In this document: one piece after another, positions 15,597 to 23,759 of the stretch
Numbering within the stretch: the stretch's first letter is position 1
How the letters are laid out: each line of letters starts with the position of its first letter
Origin: a virus
Virus record (IMG/VR): IMGVR_UViG_3300019889_000021
Coordinates: 1 to 47,529 of that record
Reading direction: 5' to 3' (one strand)
DNA: 47,529 nucleotides
Notes under the pieces: generated by a model
What the model saw: only the letters and a program-made list of their open reading frames with translations
The model's database searches: none
Told to the model about the DNA's origin: nothing
Position numbers and translations under genes: made by a program

Positions 15597-16394
15597 ATGA
15601 GTCCAATCTTCCCAGACCAGCCGAACGAGCTGGTCCTCACCGAGTCCCGCACCCTGCGCGATGTCCACGCCTTCCGGGTCGACGTGCTCGACAAGGTGAA
15701 GGCGCTGGCGCTCCTGCCGGACGACACCCACGCCACGACCGAGATCGTCGCCTCGTACTTCGAGGTCGGCGTCGATGCCATCGAGAGCATCGTCCGCCGC
15801 TACCGCGACGAACTCGAAGAGAACGGGATGCGCACCCTGCGCAGCGACAGGCTTCACGCTTTCGAGACTGCCAACTTGACAGTCTCGAACGGCGGACAGA
15901 ACCGCCGGGCACTGCGCACCTTCACCCGCCGCACGATCCTCAATGTCGGCCAGCTGCTCACTGAGTCCGACGTTGCGCGCAAGGTCCGCACCTACCTCCT
16001 GAGCGTCGAGGAGATGGCCGGGGCTGAGGCCCGCAGCATGGCCGCGCCCACCGCGATCGGCTCCGGCACGGTGACGTGGGACCACGCCGCCGCGGTGGCC
16101 CGTCTGCAGTACGGGTTCAAGGTCGATGCGCACGGCTTCCGCGAGCTGCTCACGACGGGCGGCATCCTCACCACGAAGAACGGGATCCCGCACCGCAACT
16201 GGGAGCACCTGTTCTGGCCGTCGCCGTCGGGGACCCGCTGGGAGATCCACGTCAGTGTCCTGCCGCAGTTGATCGGTTTCGCCCGTGAGGTGCGCACGCA
16301 GCTTGCCCGCGCTGAGCGGCACCTGCAGATGTCGTTGCCGTTCCCGATCGCCTCGCAGGTGCGGGCCGCCCTTGAGGACGGTGATGCAGCATGA
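15597..16394 (+). CDS. Antirepressor-like phage regulatory protein
   Basis: A 265-residue protein; the ATG giving MSPIFPDQPNELVL is chosen. Residues 20-128 (VDVLDKVKALALLPDDTHATTEIVASYFEV...IVRRYRDELEENG...FTRRTILNVGQLLTESDVARKVRTYLL) match a DNA-binding N-terminal domain I know from phage antirepressor-like proteins. The second half (WDHAAAVARLQYGFKVDAHGFRELLTTGGIL...EHLFWP) resembles the small wing-containing C-terminal domains of KilA-C or antirepressor proteins. It probably counteracts a repressor early in infection, but direct evidence is lacking. Confidence 0.65.
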   Translation: MSPIFPDQPNELVLTESRTLRDVHAFRVDVLDKVKALALLPDDTHATTEIVASYFEVGVDAIESIVRRYRDELEENGMRTLRSDRLHAFETANLTVSNGGQNRRALRTFTRRTILNVGQLLTESDVARKVRTYLLSVEEMAGAEARSMAAPTAIGSGTVTWDHAAAVARLQYGFKVDAHGFRELLTTGGILTTKNGIPHRNWEHLFWPSPSGTRWEIHVSVLPQLIGFAREVRTQLARAERHLQMSLPFPIASQVRAALEDGDAA

Positions 16395-16573
16395 GCGCCG
16401 CCTTCTACGACGGGTTGACGCCGGCCGAGTTTGAGGCCCAGGTCCGTGCTGCCGCTTTCCGTGATGCTGCTGCTGCGGTCCGCCTGTGGGCCCACGAGGA
16501 CATGTTCGTGGAGCCGGAGCAGCTCGCTGACCGGCTCTTCGAGATGGCCTCCGAGGCAGGTGGTCTGCGATGA
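16391..16573 (+). CDS. Small helical protein of unknown function
   Basis: A 60-residue protein whose ATG overlaps the previous stop (ATGA). Fully helical and acidic (EFEAQVRAAAFRDAAAAVRLWAHED, EQLADRLFEMASEAG). It begins a chain of tiny, translationally coupled genes that continues to 20338. Function unknown. Confidence 0.6.
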   Translation: MSAAFYDGLTPAEFEAQVRAAAFRDAAAAVRLWAHEDMFVEPEQLADRLFEMASEAGGLR

Positions 16574-16806
16574 GCGCCCACCTGTCCGCAGTCCCCGCTA
16601 TGCCGCCCGCGTTCGCGTCTGCTTCGCGTGGCGACTTCGGCCCGCTGATCGCCGAGTACTACCACCTCGCCGCGGACCTTGTGCGCTGCGGAGGCCCGAC
16701 CCCGGACGGCCGCATGTTGGCGCTGACGGAGGCGGAGGAGCGCACGGCGCATCGTCTGGCTCTGCTGCTCGAGGCGCACGCCGACGCCGAGAGGAACGGA
16801 TCATGA
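16570..16806 (+). CDS. Small protein of unknown function
   Basis: A 78-residue protein coupled by ATGA on both sides. Helical C-terminal half (ALTEAEERTAHRLALLLEAHADAERNGS). No recognised motif. Coupling and codon bias support it being real. Confidence 0.6.
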   Translation: MSAHLSAVPAMPPAFASASRGDFGPLIAEYYHLAADLVRCGGPTPDGRMLALTEAEERTAHRLALLLEAHADAERNGS

Positions 16807-17426
16807 CCCTCGACACCCGCATCTTCGCGCTCGACCACATCGACGCCCACGAAGTGTTCCTCTTCTGCCGCGAGCTCCTCGGCGCGACCGAGGCGCACAC
16901 GTGGACCGATGAGCAGGGCAGCACCTGGCGTGACGGCAAGTCGTTCGTCGAGCCGGGCAACCCGTGGACGATCCAGAACAACTTGGGCCAGGGTCTGCCC
17001 GCGTGGCTGATGCTGCACTACCAGCCGGACGCCCCGCTGCGGACCGCCGACGAGGCCGCCGAGCACGACGACTACTGCAGCCTTCCCGGCACCAAGTGGT
17101 ACGACCCCGACGAGGGCCCGTGCGACAGCACGCACCACGATCGCGCCTGCTGGCTCGAGGTGTCCTTCGACACCGCATACGGCTACAAGGACGACCGCGG
17201 CTACGGCTGCGGCGACCTGCACGCCGAGTACGTGGCTCGCCTCGGCAAGTGGCTCGACGAGCACGGCGTCCGGTGGGAGTGGAAGAACGAGTTCACCGGC
17301 GAGGTCCATGCCGGCTACGAGCGGCTGATCGATCTGGGGACTGGCGGTTTCGAGGCGTCGGCGTGGTTCCGCACGAGCGTGCTGCCCGTCATCGCCGCAG
17401 ATCTCGCGAAGCGGACCGGCTCATGA
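16803..17426 (+). CDS. Protein of unknown function, early operon
   Basis: A 207-residue protein starting at the ATGA overlap. Rich in Asp, Trp and Tyr with several Cys and His (CSLPGTKWYDPDEGPCDSTHHDRACW, GYGCGD), which may bind metal. It looks like a single globular alpha/beta domain without membrane segments. It is the largest of the tiny-gene chain. Similar sequences occur in Streptomyces phages as hypotheticals; no function is known to me. Confidence 0.65.
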   Translation: MTLDTRIFALDHIDAHEVFLFCRELLGATEAHTWTDEQGSTWRDGKSFVEPGNPWTIQNNLGQGLPAWLMLHYQPDAPLRTADEAAEHDDYCSLPGTKWYDPDEGPCDSTHHDRACWLEVSFDTAYGYKDDRGYGCGDLHAEYVARLGKWLDEHGVRWEWKNEFTGEVHAGYERLIDLGTGGFEASAWFRTSVLPVIAADLAKRTGS

Positions 17427-17614
17427 CCGCCCCGGCGCGGCGCACGATCGCCGATCTGGACGTGCCGCTGGACGAGCTCGAGGTGGCGCTCGCCGAGATC
17501 CATGCACGGTATCCGATCACCGATGGCGCGCACGCCGAGGCGGCGCACCAGTTTCTGGACATCGACCCCGACCTGATCGGCCGCTGGCCGGCACCCGAAG
17601 GGAGCACGTCATGA
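17423..17614 (+). CDS. Small acidic protein of unknown function
   Basis: A 63-residue protein starting at ATGA overlap. Contains DLDVPLDELEVALAEIHARYPI, an acidic helical segment. Coupled to both neighbours. Function unknown. Confidence 0.6.
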   Translation: MTAPARRTIADLDVPLDELEVALAEIHARYPITDGAHAEAAHQFLDIDPDLIGRWPAPEGSTS

Positions 17615-17823
17615 CTGTGATCGATGAAGCCACGGCGGCTTGCGAGTCGAAGCTGACGCTGGAGGACCGGGCGCAGTACGCGCTGGCCCTGGTGGACCTG
17701 GCGTTCGTGGAGCTGCACGGCCGTGACCCGCGGGCGTGGATGCCGGGGGTGCAGGCCCGGTACGAGCTGGCGATGGACGAGGTCCACACCGCCTACGACG
17801 CCGCTCACGGCGGTGCCGCATGA
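17611..17823 (+). CDS. Small helical protein of unknown function
   Basis: A 70-residue protein at an ATGA overlap. All-helical (LTLEDRAQYALALVDLAFVELHG, YELAMDEVHTAYDAAHGG). No family recognised; coupled to both neighbours. Confidence 0.6.
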   Translation: MTVIDEATAACESKLTLEDRAQYALALVDLAFVELHGRDPRAWMPGVQARYELAMDEVHTAYDAAHGGAA

Positions 17824-18218
17824 AGACCGCCGACATGTCGCCGCGTGCCCGGTGGGCGCGCAAGCAGGTGGAGCCGTGGCTGGCGGAGCAGCCGGAAGGG
17901 CTGCTGCAGCCGCTGACGCAGGGCCTGCAACACCTGGATGACTTGGGGATCCTGCTGGATCCGGAGCGCGCCGGGGAAGTCCGGGCCGCCGCCCGCGCCG
18001 AGTCGGCTGTCGAGCTGGCCGAGCTGCAAGCCCGCCTGTCGGCCAAGGAAGCCGAGAACGCCGAGCTGCGCCGTGAGCTCCGCTCGGAGCGCAAGGCGGG
18101 CGACGCGTTTTGGGGCGAGCTGCTGCCCGAGCAGGCTGCCCGCCGGCCGGGTGTGGATGTGGCCGCCGCGTCGCAGTCCGTCGCCGGGCTCATCAAGACC
18201 TGGGGGAATCATGCCTGA
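17820..18218 (+). CDS. Coiled-coil protein of unknown function
   Basis: A 132-residue protein starting at an ATGA overlap. Residues 50-95 form a coiled coil (AESAVELAELQARLSAKEAENAELRRELRSERKAG). It shares this design with the 202-residue protein at 19335, so both may belong to a group of structural or regulatory helical proteins common in actinophage early operons. Its end overlaps the next gene by eight bases. Confidence 0.6.
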   Translation: MKTADMSPRARWARKQVEPWLAEQPEGLLQPLTQGLQHLDDLGILLDPERAGEVRAAARAESAVELAELQARLSAKEAENAELRRELRSERKAGDAFWGELLPEQAARRPGVDVAAASQSVAGLIKTWGNHA

Positions 18219-18798
18219 ACTTCACCCGACGGACGGCCCGGTTCACACCTGGTTCGGCTTGTCGTACACCAACTACGCGGTACTGCCGCGCACCCTCATG
18301 CAGTCGATGCCCATCAGTTGGCAGGACCGCATGGTCGCCTGCCTCGAGGAGCTCACCGACGCCTTCGCGCACATCCCGCAGGCCGAGGTGTACGAGGTAC
18401 ACGCCGGGACTGAGCACCTCGGCAGCGACATGGACCCGGAGCTGGCCCGGCAGACAGGCATCGAGGTCACCGAGGACGAGAGCGCCGACCGCCTGCGGTA
18501 CTTCCGCGACGGCCGGGAGCTCGATCCGAACGAGTACGTGGTGATCCGTCGCGCCGATCCGGTGCCGCACTACAACCGGGGCCGCACGTACCTCGAGCCA
18601 CGCATCGAAGACGACCCGACAGACCGGCGCTGCCGGATCTACCTCGACGGCAACGGCCAGGCGTGGATCGACCAGAGCCAGGACCCGGACGGCACGCAGT
18701 GGGTCACGGAGGTCAACAACCTCGCCAGCGGTGAGGACAACGCCGACAACGTCCGCCACGAGACCGGTTCCCTCCGCGAGATCGGGAGGACCTGGTGA
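18211..18798 (+). CDS. Protein of unknown function, early operon
   Basis: A 195-residue protein; the ATG inside the end of the previous gene is used. The beginning (HPTDGPVHTWFGLSYTNYAVLPRTLMQSMPISWQDRMV) is typical of hypothetical proteins in Streptomyces phages and mobile elements. Later parts are acidic (RYFRDGRELDPNEYVVIRRADPVPHYNRGRTYL). No catalytic motif is seen. Confidence 0.65.
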   Translation: MPELHPTDGPVHTWFGLSYTNYAVLPRTLMQSMPISWQDRMVACLEELTDAFAHIPQAEVYEVHAGTEHLGSDMDPELARQTGIEVTEDESADRLRYFRDGRELDPNEYVVIRRADPVPHYNRGRTYLEPRIEDDPTDRRCRIYLDGNGQAWIDQSQDPDGTQWVTEVNNLASGEDNADNVRHETGSLREIGRTW

Positions 18799-18914
18799 CC
18801 GCCGTCTTGAACGTCCTCGTGGTCCTCGCCGCCGTCGCCCTCGTGCCGGCCGCCGTGTACACGGTCCTCGGCCTGCACGCCGCCGCGGAACCCGACGAGG
18901 AGCGCGCGTCATGA
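18795..18914 (+). CDS. Tiny single-span membrane protein
   Basis: A 39-residue protein: GTG overlaps the previous stop and its own stop overlaps the next ATG (ATGA). One hydrophobic helix covers most of it (VLNVLVVLAAVALVPAAVYTVLGLHA), followed by an acidic tail. Perfect coupling on both sides supports its reality. It could be an inner-membrane peptide acting on the host. Confidence 0.6.
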   Translation: MTAVLNVLVVLAAVALVPAAVYTVLGLHAAAEPDEERAS

Positions 18915-19102
18915 CTCTCGCCGACTCTGCCCGGCTGCGCTACCGGCTCACCGCGGGCCCGTTCGGCGCCTCACCCGCCGAGCTCGCCGACCAGGCGACC
19001 TCTCTTGCCGACGCGCGGATCGCGTTCAACATCGCCCGCGGCTTCGACCCCAACGCCTTATGCCCCACTTCTGGGGCGACACCCGAGGAGATGGCGCAGT
19101 GA
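18911..19102 (+). CDS. Small protein of unknown function
   Basis: A 63-residue protein at an ATGA overlap. Helical centre (AELADQATSLADARIAFNIARGFDP). Ends by overlapping the next GTG. Unknown function. Confidence 0.55.
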   Translation: MTLADSARLRYRLTAGPFGASPAELADQATSLADARIAFNIARGFDPNALCPTSGATPEEMAQ

Positions 19103-19338
19103 ACGAACCGACCGAGTACATCGCGCTTTCCCTGATGGAGGGCGCCTCCGTCTACCGCGACGGTGCGGAGGAGATCCTCGCCGAACACGACGCGATCAAG
19201 CGGGCCGAGGTGCTGCGCGAGATCTCGGACCGGCTGGCGAACCGAGCCACGCTCTACGGCGATAGCCGCACCGTCAACCAGGTCATGCGCGACCTGGAGC
19301 GCCTGGCCGACGCATCCGCCGGAGGTGAGTCCCGGTGA
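19099..19338 (+). CDS. Small protein of unknown function
   Basis: A 79-residue protein; the GTG that overlaps the previous stop (VNEPTEYIALSLM) is chosen over an upstream ATG. Helical and charged (ILAEHDAIKRAEVLREISDRLANRA). Coupled to both neighbours. Confidence 0.58.
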   Translation: MNEPTEYIALSLMEGASVYRDGAEEILAEHDAIKRAEVLREISDRLANRATLYGDSRTVNQVMRDLERLADASAGGESR

Positions 19339-19943
19339 TGCTCCTCAACCTGATCGCCCCGCCCGGCACCGGCCGCCGCCGCCTCGTCCTGACCCGCGCT
19401 GAGCTCCTCGCGGAGAACAAGCAGCTGTGGGCCGACCGCAGGGCGGACAAGTTCAGGCACGACGCTGAGATGAACGGCGCCCTCGATGAGGTCGCCGAGG
19501 TGTCGACCTGGCTCGAGGAGGAAGAGGCCGCCCACAAGGCCACAGCGGCACGCGCGGACGAGGCCGAGCAGGCGTTCCGCTGCCTCGAGGAAGCCGTGAA
19601 GCGACAGGCCGCCGCCGAGGTCGAGCGGATCACCGTCCCCGCCGGGCAGCGCGACACCTCCGACCCCGACGACCAGGTGACGCAGCCCGTACCGCGGGTC
19701 GTCGAGCCGCCAGCCATCGGGCCGATGATGCGCGTCGACACGACCCCCGTGCCGCTGCACCGCTCGCCGCAGGCCGCCGTCGAGCCCACCGCGTGGCCGC
19801 TGGTCAGCCTGACCAAACCGGTCGCCACTCACTGGGGGCGCCAGTCCTGGGTCAAGAAGCCGGACGCCGAGGCCGAGCTCGAGGCCGAGGACGACCCCGA
19901 GCGGACGCAGCAGATCGAGCAGGGCGTGGAGGTGGCGGGATGA
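19335..19943 (+). CDS. Coiled-coil protein with Pro-rich tail, unknown function
   Basis: A 202-residue protein starting at GTG directly followed by ATG. Residues 18-95 form a long charged helix (TRAELLAENKQLWADRRADKFRHDAEMNGALDEVAEVSTWLEEEEAAHKATAARADEAEQAFRCLEEAVKRQ), the rest is disordered and Pro/Thr-rich with a conserved-looking end (HWGRQSWVKKPD). No membrane segment. It is a typical actinophage early hypothetical. Confidence 0.6.
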   Translation: MMLLNLIAPPGTGRRRLVLTRAELLAENKQLWADRRADKFRHDAEMNGALDEVAEVSTWLEEEEAAHKATAARADEAEQAFRCLEEAVKRQAAAEVERITVPAGQRDTSDPDDQVTQPVPRVVEPPAIGPMMRVDTTPVPLHRSPQAAVEPTAWPLVSLTKPVATHWGRQSWVKKPDAEAELEAEDDPERTQQIEQGVEVAG

Positions 19944-20338
19944 GCATCGACAAGGCCGCGGCGGGCTACCTCCGCCCCGACGAGCCGAACACGGTGACCG
20001 AGCAGGCGGCGCTCGACCACCTCGCCGCACGGCGCTGGGTGCTGTGGCACGCCGACGACCGCGACCAGGCCATCGTGCGACTCCTCGACCGCGCCGGGCT
20101 GATCCGCGACCGCGAGCACGAGAAGCAGAAAGACCAGGCCGACGCTGCGGGCCAGCACCTCGCGGAACGCGACCGCGCAGCAGGCAAGCGCTACCTCGGC
20201 AGGACCCTCGAAATGGCCGCACTGGCGATCAAAGCCCTGCGTGACGGCACCGACCCGCAGCACGTCGCCGACGAGATGGAAGCCCGCATGCGCCACTTCG
20301 CCGAACTCCGCGACGCCGAAACCAAGCCCGCCCACTGA
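19940..20338 (+). CDS. Helical protein of unknown function
   Basis: A 132-residue protein coupled by ATGA. It has a short N-terminal alpha/beta part (TEQAALDHLAARRWVLWHADDRDQAIVRLLDRAGLI) and a charged helical rest. It ends the tiny-gene chain: a strong hairpin and a 194-base gap follow. Confidence 0.6.
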   Translation: MSIDKAAAGYLRPDEPNTVTEQAALDHLAARRWVLWHADDRDQAIVRLLDRAGLIRDREHEKQKDQADAAGQHLAERDRAAGKRYLGRTLEMAALAIKALRDGTDPQHVADEMEARMRHFAELRDAETKPAH

Positions 20339-20340
20339 CA

Positions 20341-20379
20341 GCCCGCGCCGCCGGATGACACCGGCCGGCGGACGCGGGC
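20341..20379 (+). terminator. Hairpin after the tiny-gene chain
   Basis: A bipartite stem: GCCCGCG with CGCGGGC outside and CCGCCGG with CCGGCGG inside, one bulged A. It begins two bases after a stop. The rest of the gap to 20532 is C- and A-rich on the top strand with no gene seen. Confidence 0.5.
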
Positions 20380-20532
20380 CCCACAACCACCCGACCGCGG
20401 GACGGCCACCCCAGCCGACCCGCACCCCGGCCGCCCGACCCACCCCCCAGGGCGGGCGGCCCGGGGACCACCCATCCCGAAAGCGCCACACCAACAGCCA
20501 CACACCGCGACACAAGACATACGGAGCACGCC

Positions 20533-20721
20533 ATGACCCTTCAGCTACGAGCCGTCGGCACCAAACCCGAAGTCGACCACCTGATCGCCCTCATCCACGA
20601 CAGCGGGCTGCGCATGACCCGGCTGCACCGCGACCTCGAGGCACGCGAGCACCCGGGCGGAGAACGCGCGTACCTCGACCTCGAGCCCGCCCCCGTCAAC
20701 GCCGAGGGGAGCGCCGCCTGA
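20533..20721 (+). CDS. Small protein of unknown function before ERF
   Basis: A 62-residue protein (MTLQLRAVGTKPEVDHLIALIHDSGL) with an alpha/beta pattern. The stop shares one base with the ATG of the ERF gene (TGATG), so it is coupled to it. It may be an accessory to recombination; unknown. Confidence 0.6.
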   Translation: MTLQLRAVGTKPEVDHLIALIHDSGLRMTRLHRDLEAREHPGGERAYLDLEPAPVNAEGSAA

Positions 20722-21593
20722 TGAGCACCACCGCGCCCGAACGCGTCAACGGCACACCGCCCGCCGCAGCGCCGGACATCTACCACGCGCTCGCCCTCGT
20801 GATGCGCGACACCATGCCCGTCGGCAAAGACCAGATCAACAGCCACCAGCGGTACAACTTCCGCGGCATCGACGACCTGATGTCCGCCGTCGCCGGACCC
20901 ATGCGCAAGCACGGCGTGTTCATCGTCCCGCAGGTCCTCGAGCGCACCAGCGAGAAGCGCGGCGAGAAGATGACCGCCGTCTACCTGACGATGCGCTACC
21001 GCATCTACGGCCCGGCCGGCGACTACCTCGAGGCGACCGTGCCGGGCGAGGCGTCCGACACCGCCGATAAGGCCACCAACAAGGCCATGAGTGCGGCACT
21101 CAAGTACCTGCTGCTGCACGTACTGATGGTGCCGATCGACGCGCGCAGCATTGACGATGGCGACCGCGACCACCCCGCGAACCCACCCGCCGAGCGGCAG
21201 CCGCAACGCGCCCACCGTGCCGAGCCCGGTCCGTGGGAGACACCGCCTCCCACCGCGCCGAGCGGCCCGTCCCGGGATTGGCTCGCTGCCGTCGAGGGTG
21301 CTGCCAGCGCGGAGGAAGCGCAGCGCGCCTACCAGGCCGCCAAGACGGAGGGCGCGCCGCAGCCCTATCTCGATCAGCTCGCTGCGGCCGGCCGCGCCAA
21401 GTGGAGCGAGCCGCAGCAGGGCGGTACCCCGGACGCTGCCGACCCGGCAGAGAAGCGCCTGCGGGCAGCCGCCGCCAAGGCCGGACTTGCCAACGTGGAC
21501 GAGGAGTTCGCCAAGTCCTACGGCCTGCCCATCGCCAAAGCAGGAGCCGCCCAGCTCAACGAGATGGCCGGACACCTCGAGGCGGCACCGTGA
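20721..21593 (+). CDS. erf: ERF-family single-strand annealing protein
   Basis: A 290-residue protein. Residues 18-135 (DIYHALALVMRDTMPVGKDQINSHQRYNFRGIDDLMSAVAGPMRKHGVFIVPQVLE...YRIYGPAGDYLEATVPGEASDTADKATNKAMSAALKYLLLHVLMVP) contain the ERF signature, notably YNFRGIDD and the GEASDTADKATNKAMSAALKY helix. Members anneal single strands for recombination and genome circularisation. The C-terminal half is a Pro-rich linker followed by a helical tail that may contact partner proteins. It starts the DNA-metabolism part of the operon. Confidence 0.9.
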   Translation: MSTTAPERVNGTPPAAAPDIYHALALVMRDTMPVGKDQINSHQRYNFRGIDDLMSAVAGPMRKHGVFIVPQVLERTSEKRGEKMTAVYLTMRYRIYGPAGDYLEATVPGEASDTADKATNKAMSAALKYLLLHVLMVPIDARSIDDGDRDHPANPPAERQPQRAHRAEPGPWETPPPTAPSGPSRDWLAAVEGAASAEEAQRAYQAAKTEGAPQPYLDQLAAAGRAKWSEPQQGGTPDAADPAEKRLRAAAAKAGLANVDEEFAKSYGLPIAKAGAAQLNEMAGHLEAAP

Positions 21594-22126
21594 GTCTCAA
21601 GGACGCCGCCACCCGCGCCGCCGTGCTGGGCGCCCTGCACGAGGCCATCGGTGCCGAGCTGAAGACCGCCAAGGCCGAGCTGCAACAGGGTCTGAAGGCG
21701 GCCAAGCAGGACAGCGGCACGCAGCAGATCGGCGTATCCCTCCCGGACGGGAAGCAGGTCGGGAAGGTCACCCTCGTCCAGCCCAAGCCCACAGCGGTTG
21801 TCACCGACGCAGAGAAGTTCACGGCTTGGGTGCTCGACACCCGGCCAGGCGAGATCGTCCGCCGGTTCGTCACCGAGGTACGGCCGGCCTGGACCACCCA
21901 GGTCCTCAAGGAGATCGCCGCGGCCGGGGTCGTGCAGTGGTGCGACCGGGAGACCGGCGAGGTCCACGACGTGCCCGGGGTGGTGCTGCAGCCACGCTCG
22001 GCCTACCCACGGATGACTATCCCGGACGACGGCGCGGCGGCCATCGCCCAGGCGTGGCGTACCGGGACCCTCGCCGCCGACTTCCTGCCCCAACTCACGG
22101 CGGGAGCCAGCGATGACGCCGCCTGA
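21590..22126 (+). CDS. Protein of unknown function paired with ERF
   Basis: A 178-residue protein starting at the GTG overlapping the ERF stop (VSLKDAATRAAVLGALHE). N-terminal helix (EAIGAELKTAKAELQQGLKAAKQ) then a beta-rich part (QIGVSLPDGKQVGKVTLVQPKP) and an alpha/beta C-terminus. Similar proteins often follow recombination genes in Streptomyces phages. It may assist ERF, but no motif proves it. Confidence 0.6.
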   Translation: MSLKDAATRAAVLGALHEAIGAELKTAKAELQQGLKAAKQDSGTQQIGVSLPDGKQVGKVTLVQPKPTAVVTDAEKFTAWVLDTRPGEIVRRFVTEVRPAWTTQVLKEIAAAGVVQWCDRETGEVHDVPGVVLQPRSAYPRMTIPDDGAAAIAQAWRTGTLAADFLPQLTAGASDDAA

Positions 22127-22253
22127 GATCACCTGCGACCGGTGCGGCCACGCCGACGGCCCGTTCGACCCGGAGACCGACAACGAGCTGTGCGAGCACT
22201 GTGCCGCGCCCTTACCCCTGGACCGCCTTGAACCCGCTGGAGGCACCCAATGA
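22113..22253 (+). CDS. Tiny zinc-ribbon protein
   Basis: A 46-residue protein overlapping the end of the previous gene by 14 bases and the next start by ATGA. CDRCGHADGPFD and CEHCAAPLPLD form a CxxC...CxxC zinc ribbon. Real by coupling and motif; role unknown. Confidence 0.6.
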   Translation: MTPPEITCDRCGHADGPFDPETDNELCEHCAAPLPLDRLEPAGGTQ

Positions 22254-22576
22254 GGCGACAGACCGCACCCGGTGACGGCCAGGCCGTGCTGGAAGGCATG
22301 CCCGCGCCGCCGCCGACCGACTACGAGACGTGGCGCGACACCGTGTGGCCCAGCTACCTGGCAGCCGCCCGCACCGGCCACGACTTCCTGTGCTGGCACG
22401 TCGCCGAAGCCAACGACCTGCCCGAGCCGGCCGAGCCGCGCTACTGGCCGCGCCTCATAGCCGAACTGCAGCGCGCCGACGTCATCCGCTTCGCCGGATA
22501 CGGCGACGCCCGCGACGGATCCGCCTGCAAACGGTGGCAGGGCACGCGATCCGCTATCCAAGGCAGGGCAGCATGA
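22250..22576 (+). CDS. Winged-helix-like small protein
   Basis: A 108-residue protein. Residues 30-100 (TVWPSYLAAARTGHDFLCWHVAEANDLPEPAEPRYWPRLIAELQRADVIRFAGYG...CKRWQGT) have the helix-helix-wing order of small phage DNA-binding proteins. The wing-type ending GYGDARDGSACKRWQG is typical. It may be a replication accessory. Coupled to both neighbours by ATGA overlaps. Confidence 0.55.
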   Translation: MRRQTAPGDGQAVLEGMPAPPPTDYETWRDTVWPSYLAAARTGHDFLCWHVAEANDLPEPAEPRYWPRLIAELQRADVIRFAGYGDARDGSACKRWQGTRSAIQGRAA

Positions 22577-23532
22577 GCGTCTACTACTCCGACCCGCAGG
22601 TGACCCTCCTCCTGGGTGACGCGCTCGAACAGCTGGCCACGCTGCCGGACGGCTCCGTCGACTGCATCGTGACCTCCCCGGCCTACTACGGCCTGCGCGA
22701 CTACGGCACGCCCGGCCAGTACGGCCTCGAGGCCTCGCCCGCCGAGTACGTCGCCACGATGCGCGCCGTGTTCGCCGAGGCGCGCCGCGTCCTCGCTGAC
22801 GACGGCACGCTGTGGCTCAACATCGGCGACAGCTACGCCAGCGGCGGACGAACCAGCTACGACACCCGTGGCGGGAACACGCGAGCCAACGGACATGCGG
22901 CGCAGCGCGCGTCGTCGGAGCTGCCAGGAAAGAACCTGCTCGGCATTCCGTGGCGCGTCGCGTTCGCGCTGCAGGACGACGGCTGGATCCTCCGCAACGC
23001 GATCATCTGGCACAAGCCGAACGCTATGCCGGAGTCCGTCAAGGACCGGCTCTCTAACCGCTACGAGCCGCTGTTCCTGTTCACCAAGCACGCGCGATAT
23101 CACTTCGATCTTGACGCCATCCGCGAGCCCGCCACCGAATACCGCGGCGCAACGTGGGAGCAGCGCAAGGCAGCGGGCGAGCCGGGCCGCTACGGGCTCG
23201 GCGGGATGCGCTCCGTCGGTGCAACCGTCCTCGCCGCGAATGGGAACGGCCGCAACCCCGGAGACGTCTGGTCGATCACGACCCGGCCGAACCCGCAGGC
23301 CCACTTCGCGACGTTCCCGATCGACCTGCCGATCCGCTGCATCAAAGCCGGCTGCAAGCCCGGCGGCACCGTGCTCGACCCATTCTCCGGGTCCGGCACA
23401 ACCGGCGAGGCCGCAGCCCGGCTGCTGCGCAAGTACGTCGGAATCGATCTCAACCCCGCCTATCACGACCTCGCGAAGAAGCGGTTCGCGCAAGGCGTCC
23501 TCGAGTTCGACGAGGGCGAGGTGCCCGCATGA
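22573..23532 (+). CDS. DNA methyltransferase, N4-cytosine/N6-adenine type
   Basis: A 319-residue protein. Catalytic motif IV is SPAYYG at 35-40 (canonical DPPY/SPPY with the second Pro replaced by Ala), and the AdoMet-binding motif I is DPFSGSGTT at 269-277; this order, catalytic first, marks a beta-class enzyme. TRD-like sequence lies between about 90 and 240. No restriction endonuclease gene is next to it, so it is an orphan methylase, probably guarding phage DNA or altering gene control. The next methylase, of C5 type, lies two genes on. Confidence 0.88.
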   Translation: MSVYYSDPQVTLLLGDALEQLATLPDGSVDCIVTSPAYYGLRDYGTPGQYGLEASPAEYVATMRAVFAEARRVLADDGTLWLNIGDSYASGGRTSYDTRGGNTRANGHAAQRASSELPGKNLLGIPWRVAFALQDDGWILRNAIIWHKPNAMPESVKDRLSNRYEPLFLFTKHARYHFDLDAIREPATEYRGATWEQRKAAGEPGRYGLGGMRSVGATVLAANGNGRNPGDVWSITTRPNPQAHFATFPIDLPIRCIKAGCKPGGTVLDPFSGSGTTGEAAARLLRKYVGIDLNPAYHDLAKKRFAQGVLEFDEGEVPA

Positions 23533-23759
23533 ACGCCCTCGCACTGATCGGCGCCGCCTGGCTGACGATCGCCGTGATCGGGGCTGCCGCCTGGTCCGCC
23601 ATCCGACGCCGGGAGCAGCAGCACGCCGCGCGCGCCGCCGAGGAGCGGCAGCTCATCGCCAGCCTCCGCGAACTCAACCAGGCCGGCCGCATGCGCGGCG
23701 ACTGGATGAACCAGGGCTGCGGGCGCGTGCGCGACGCGGTGAAGGAGGTCGACCGATGA
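23529..23759 (+). CDS. Small single-span membrane protein
   Basis: A 76-residue protein starting at an ATGA overlap. Residues 4-24 are one hydrophobic helix (ALALIGAAWLTIAVIGAAAWSAI), followed by a basic and charged cytoplasmic tail (RRREQQHAARAAEERQLIASLREL). It lies between two DNA-binding genes and its role is unknown. Confidence 0.6.
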   Translation: MNALALIGAAWLTIAVIGAAAWSAIRRREQQHAARAAEERQLIASLRELNQAGRMRGDWMNQGCGRVRDAVKEVDR

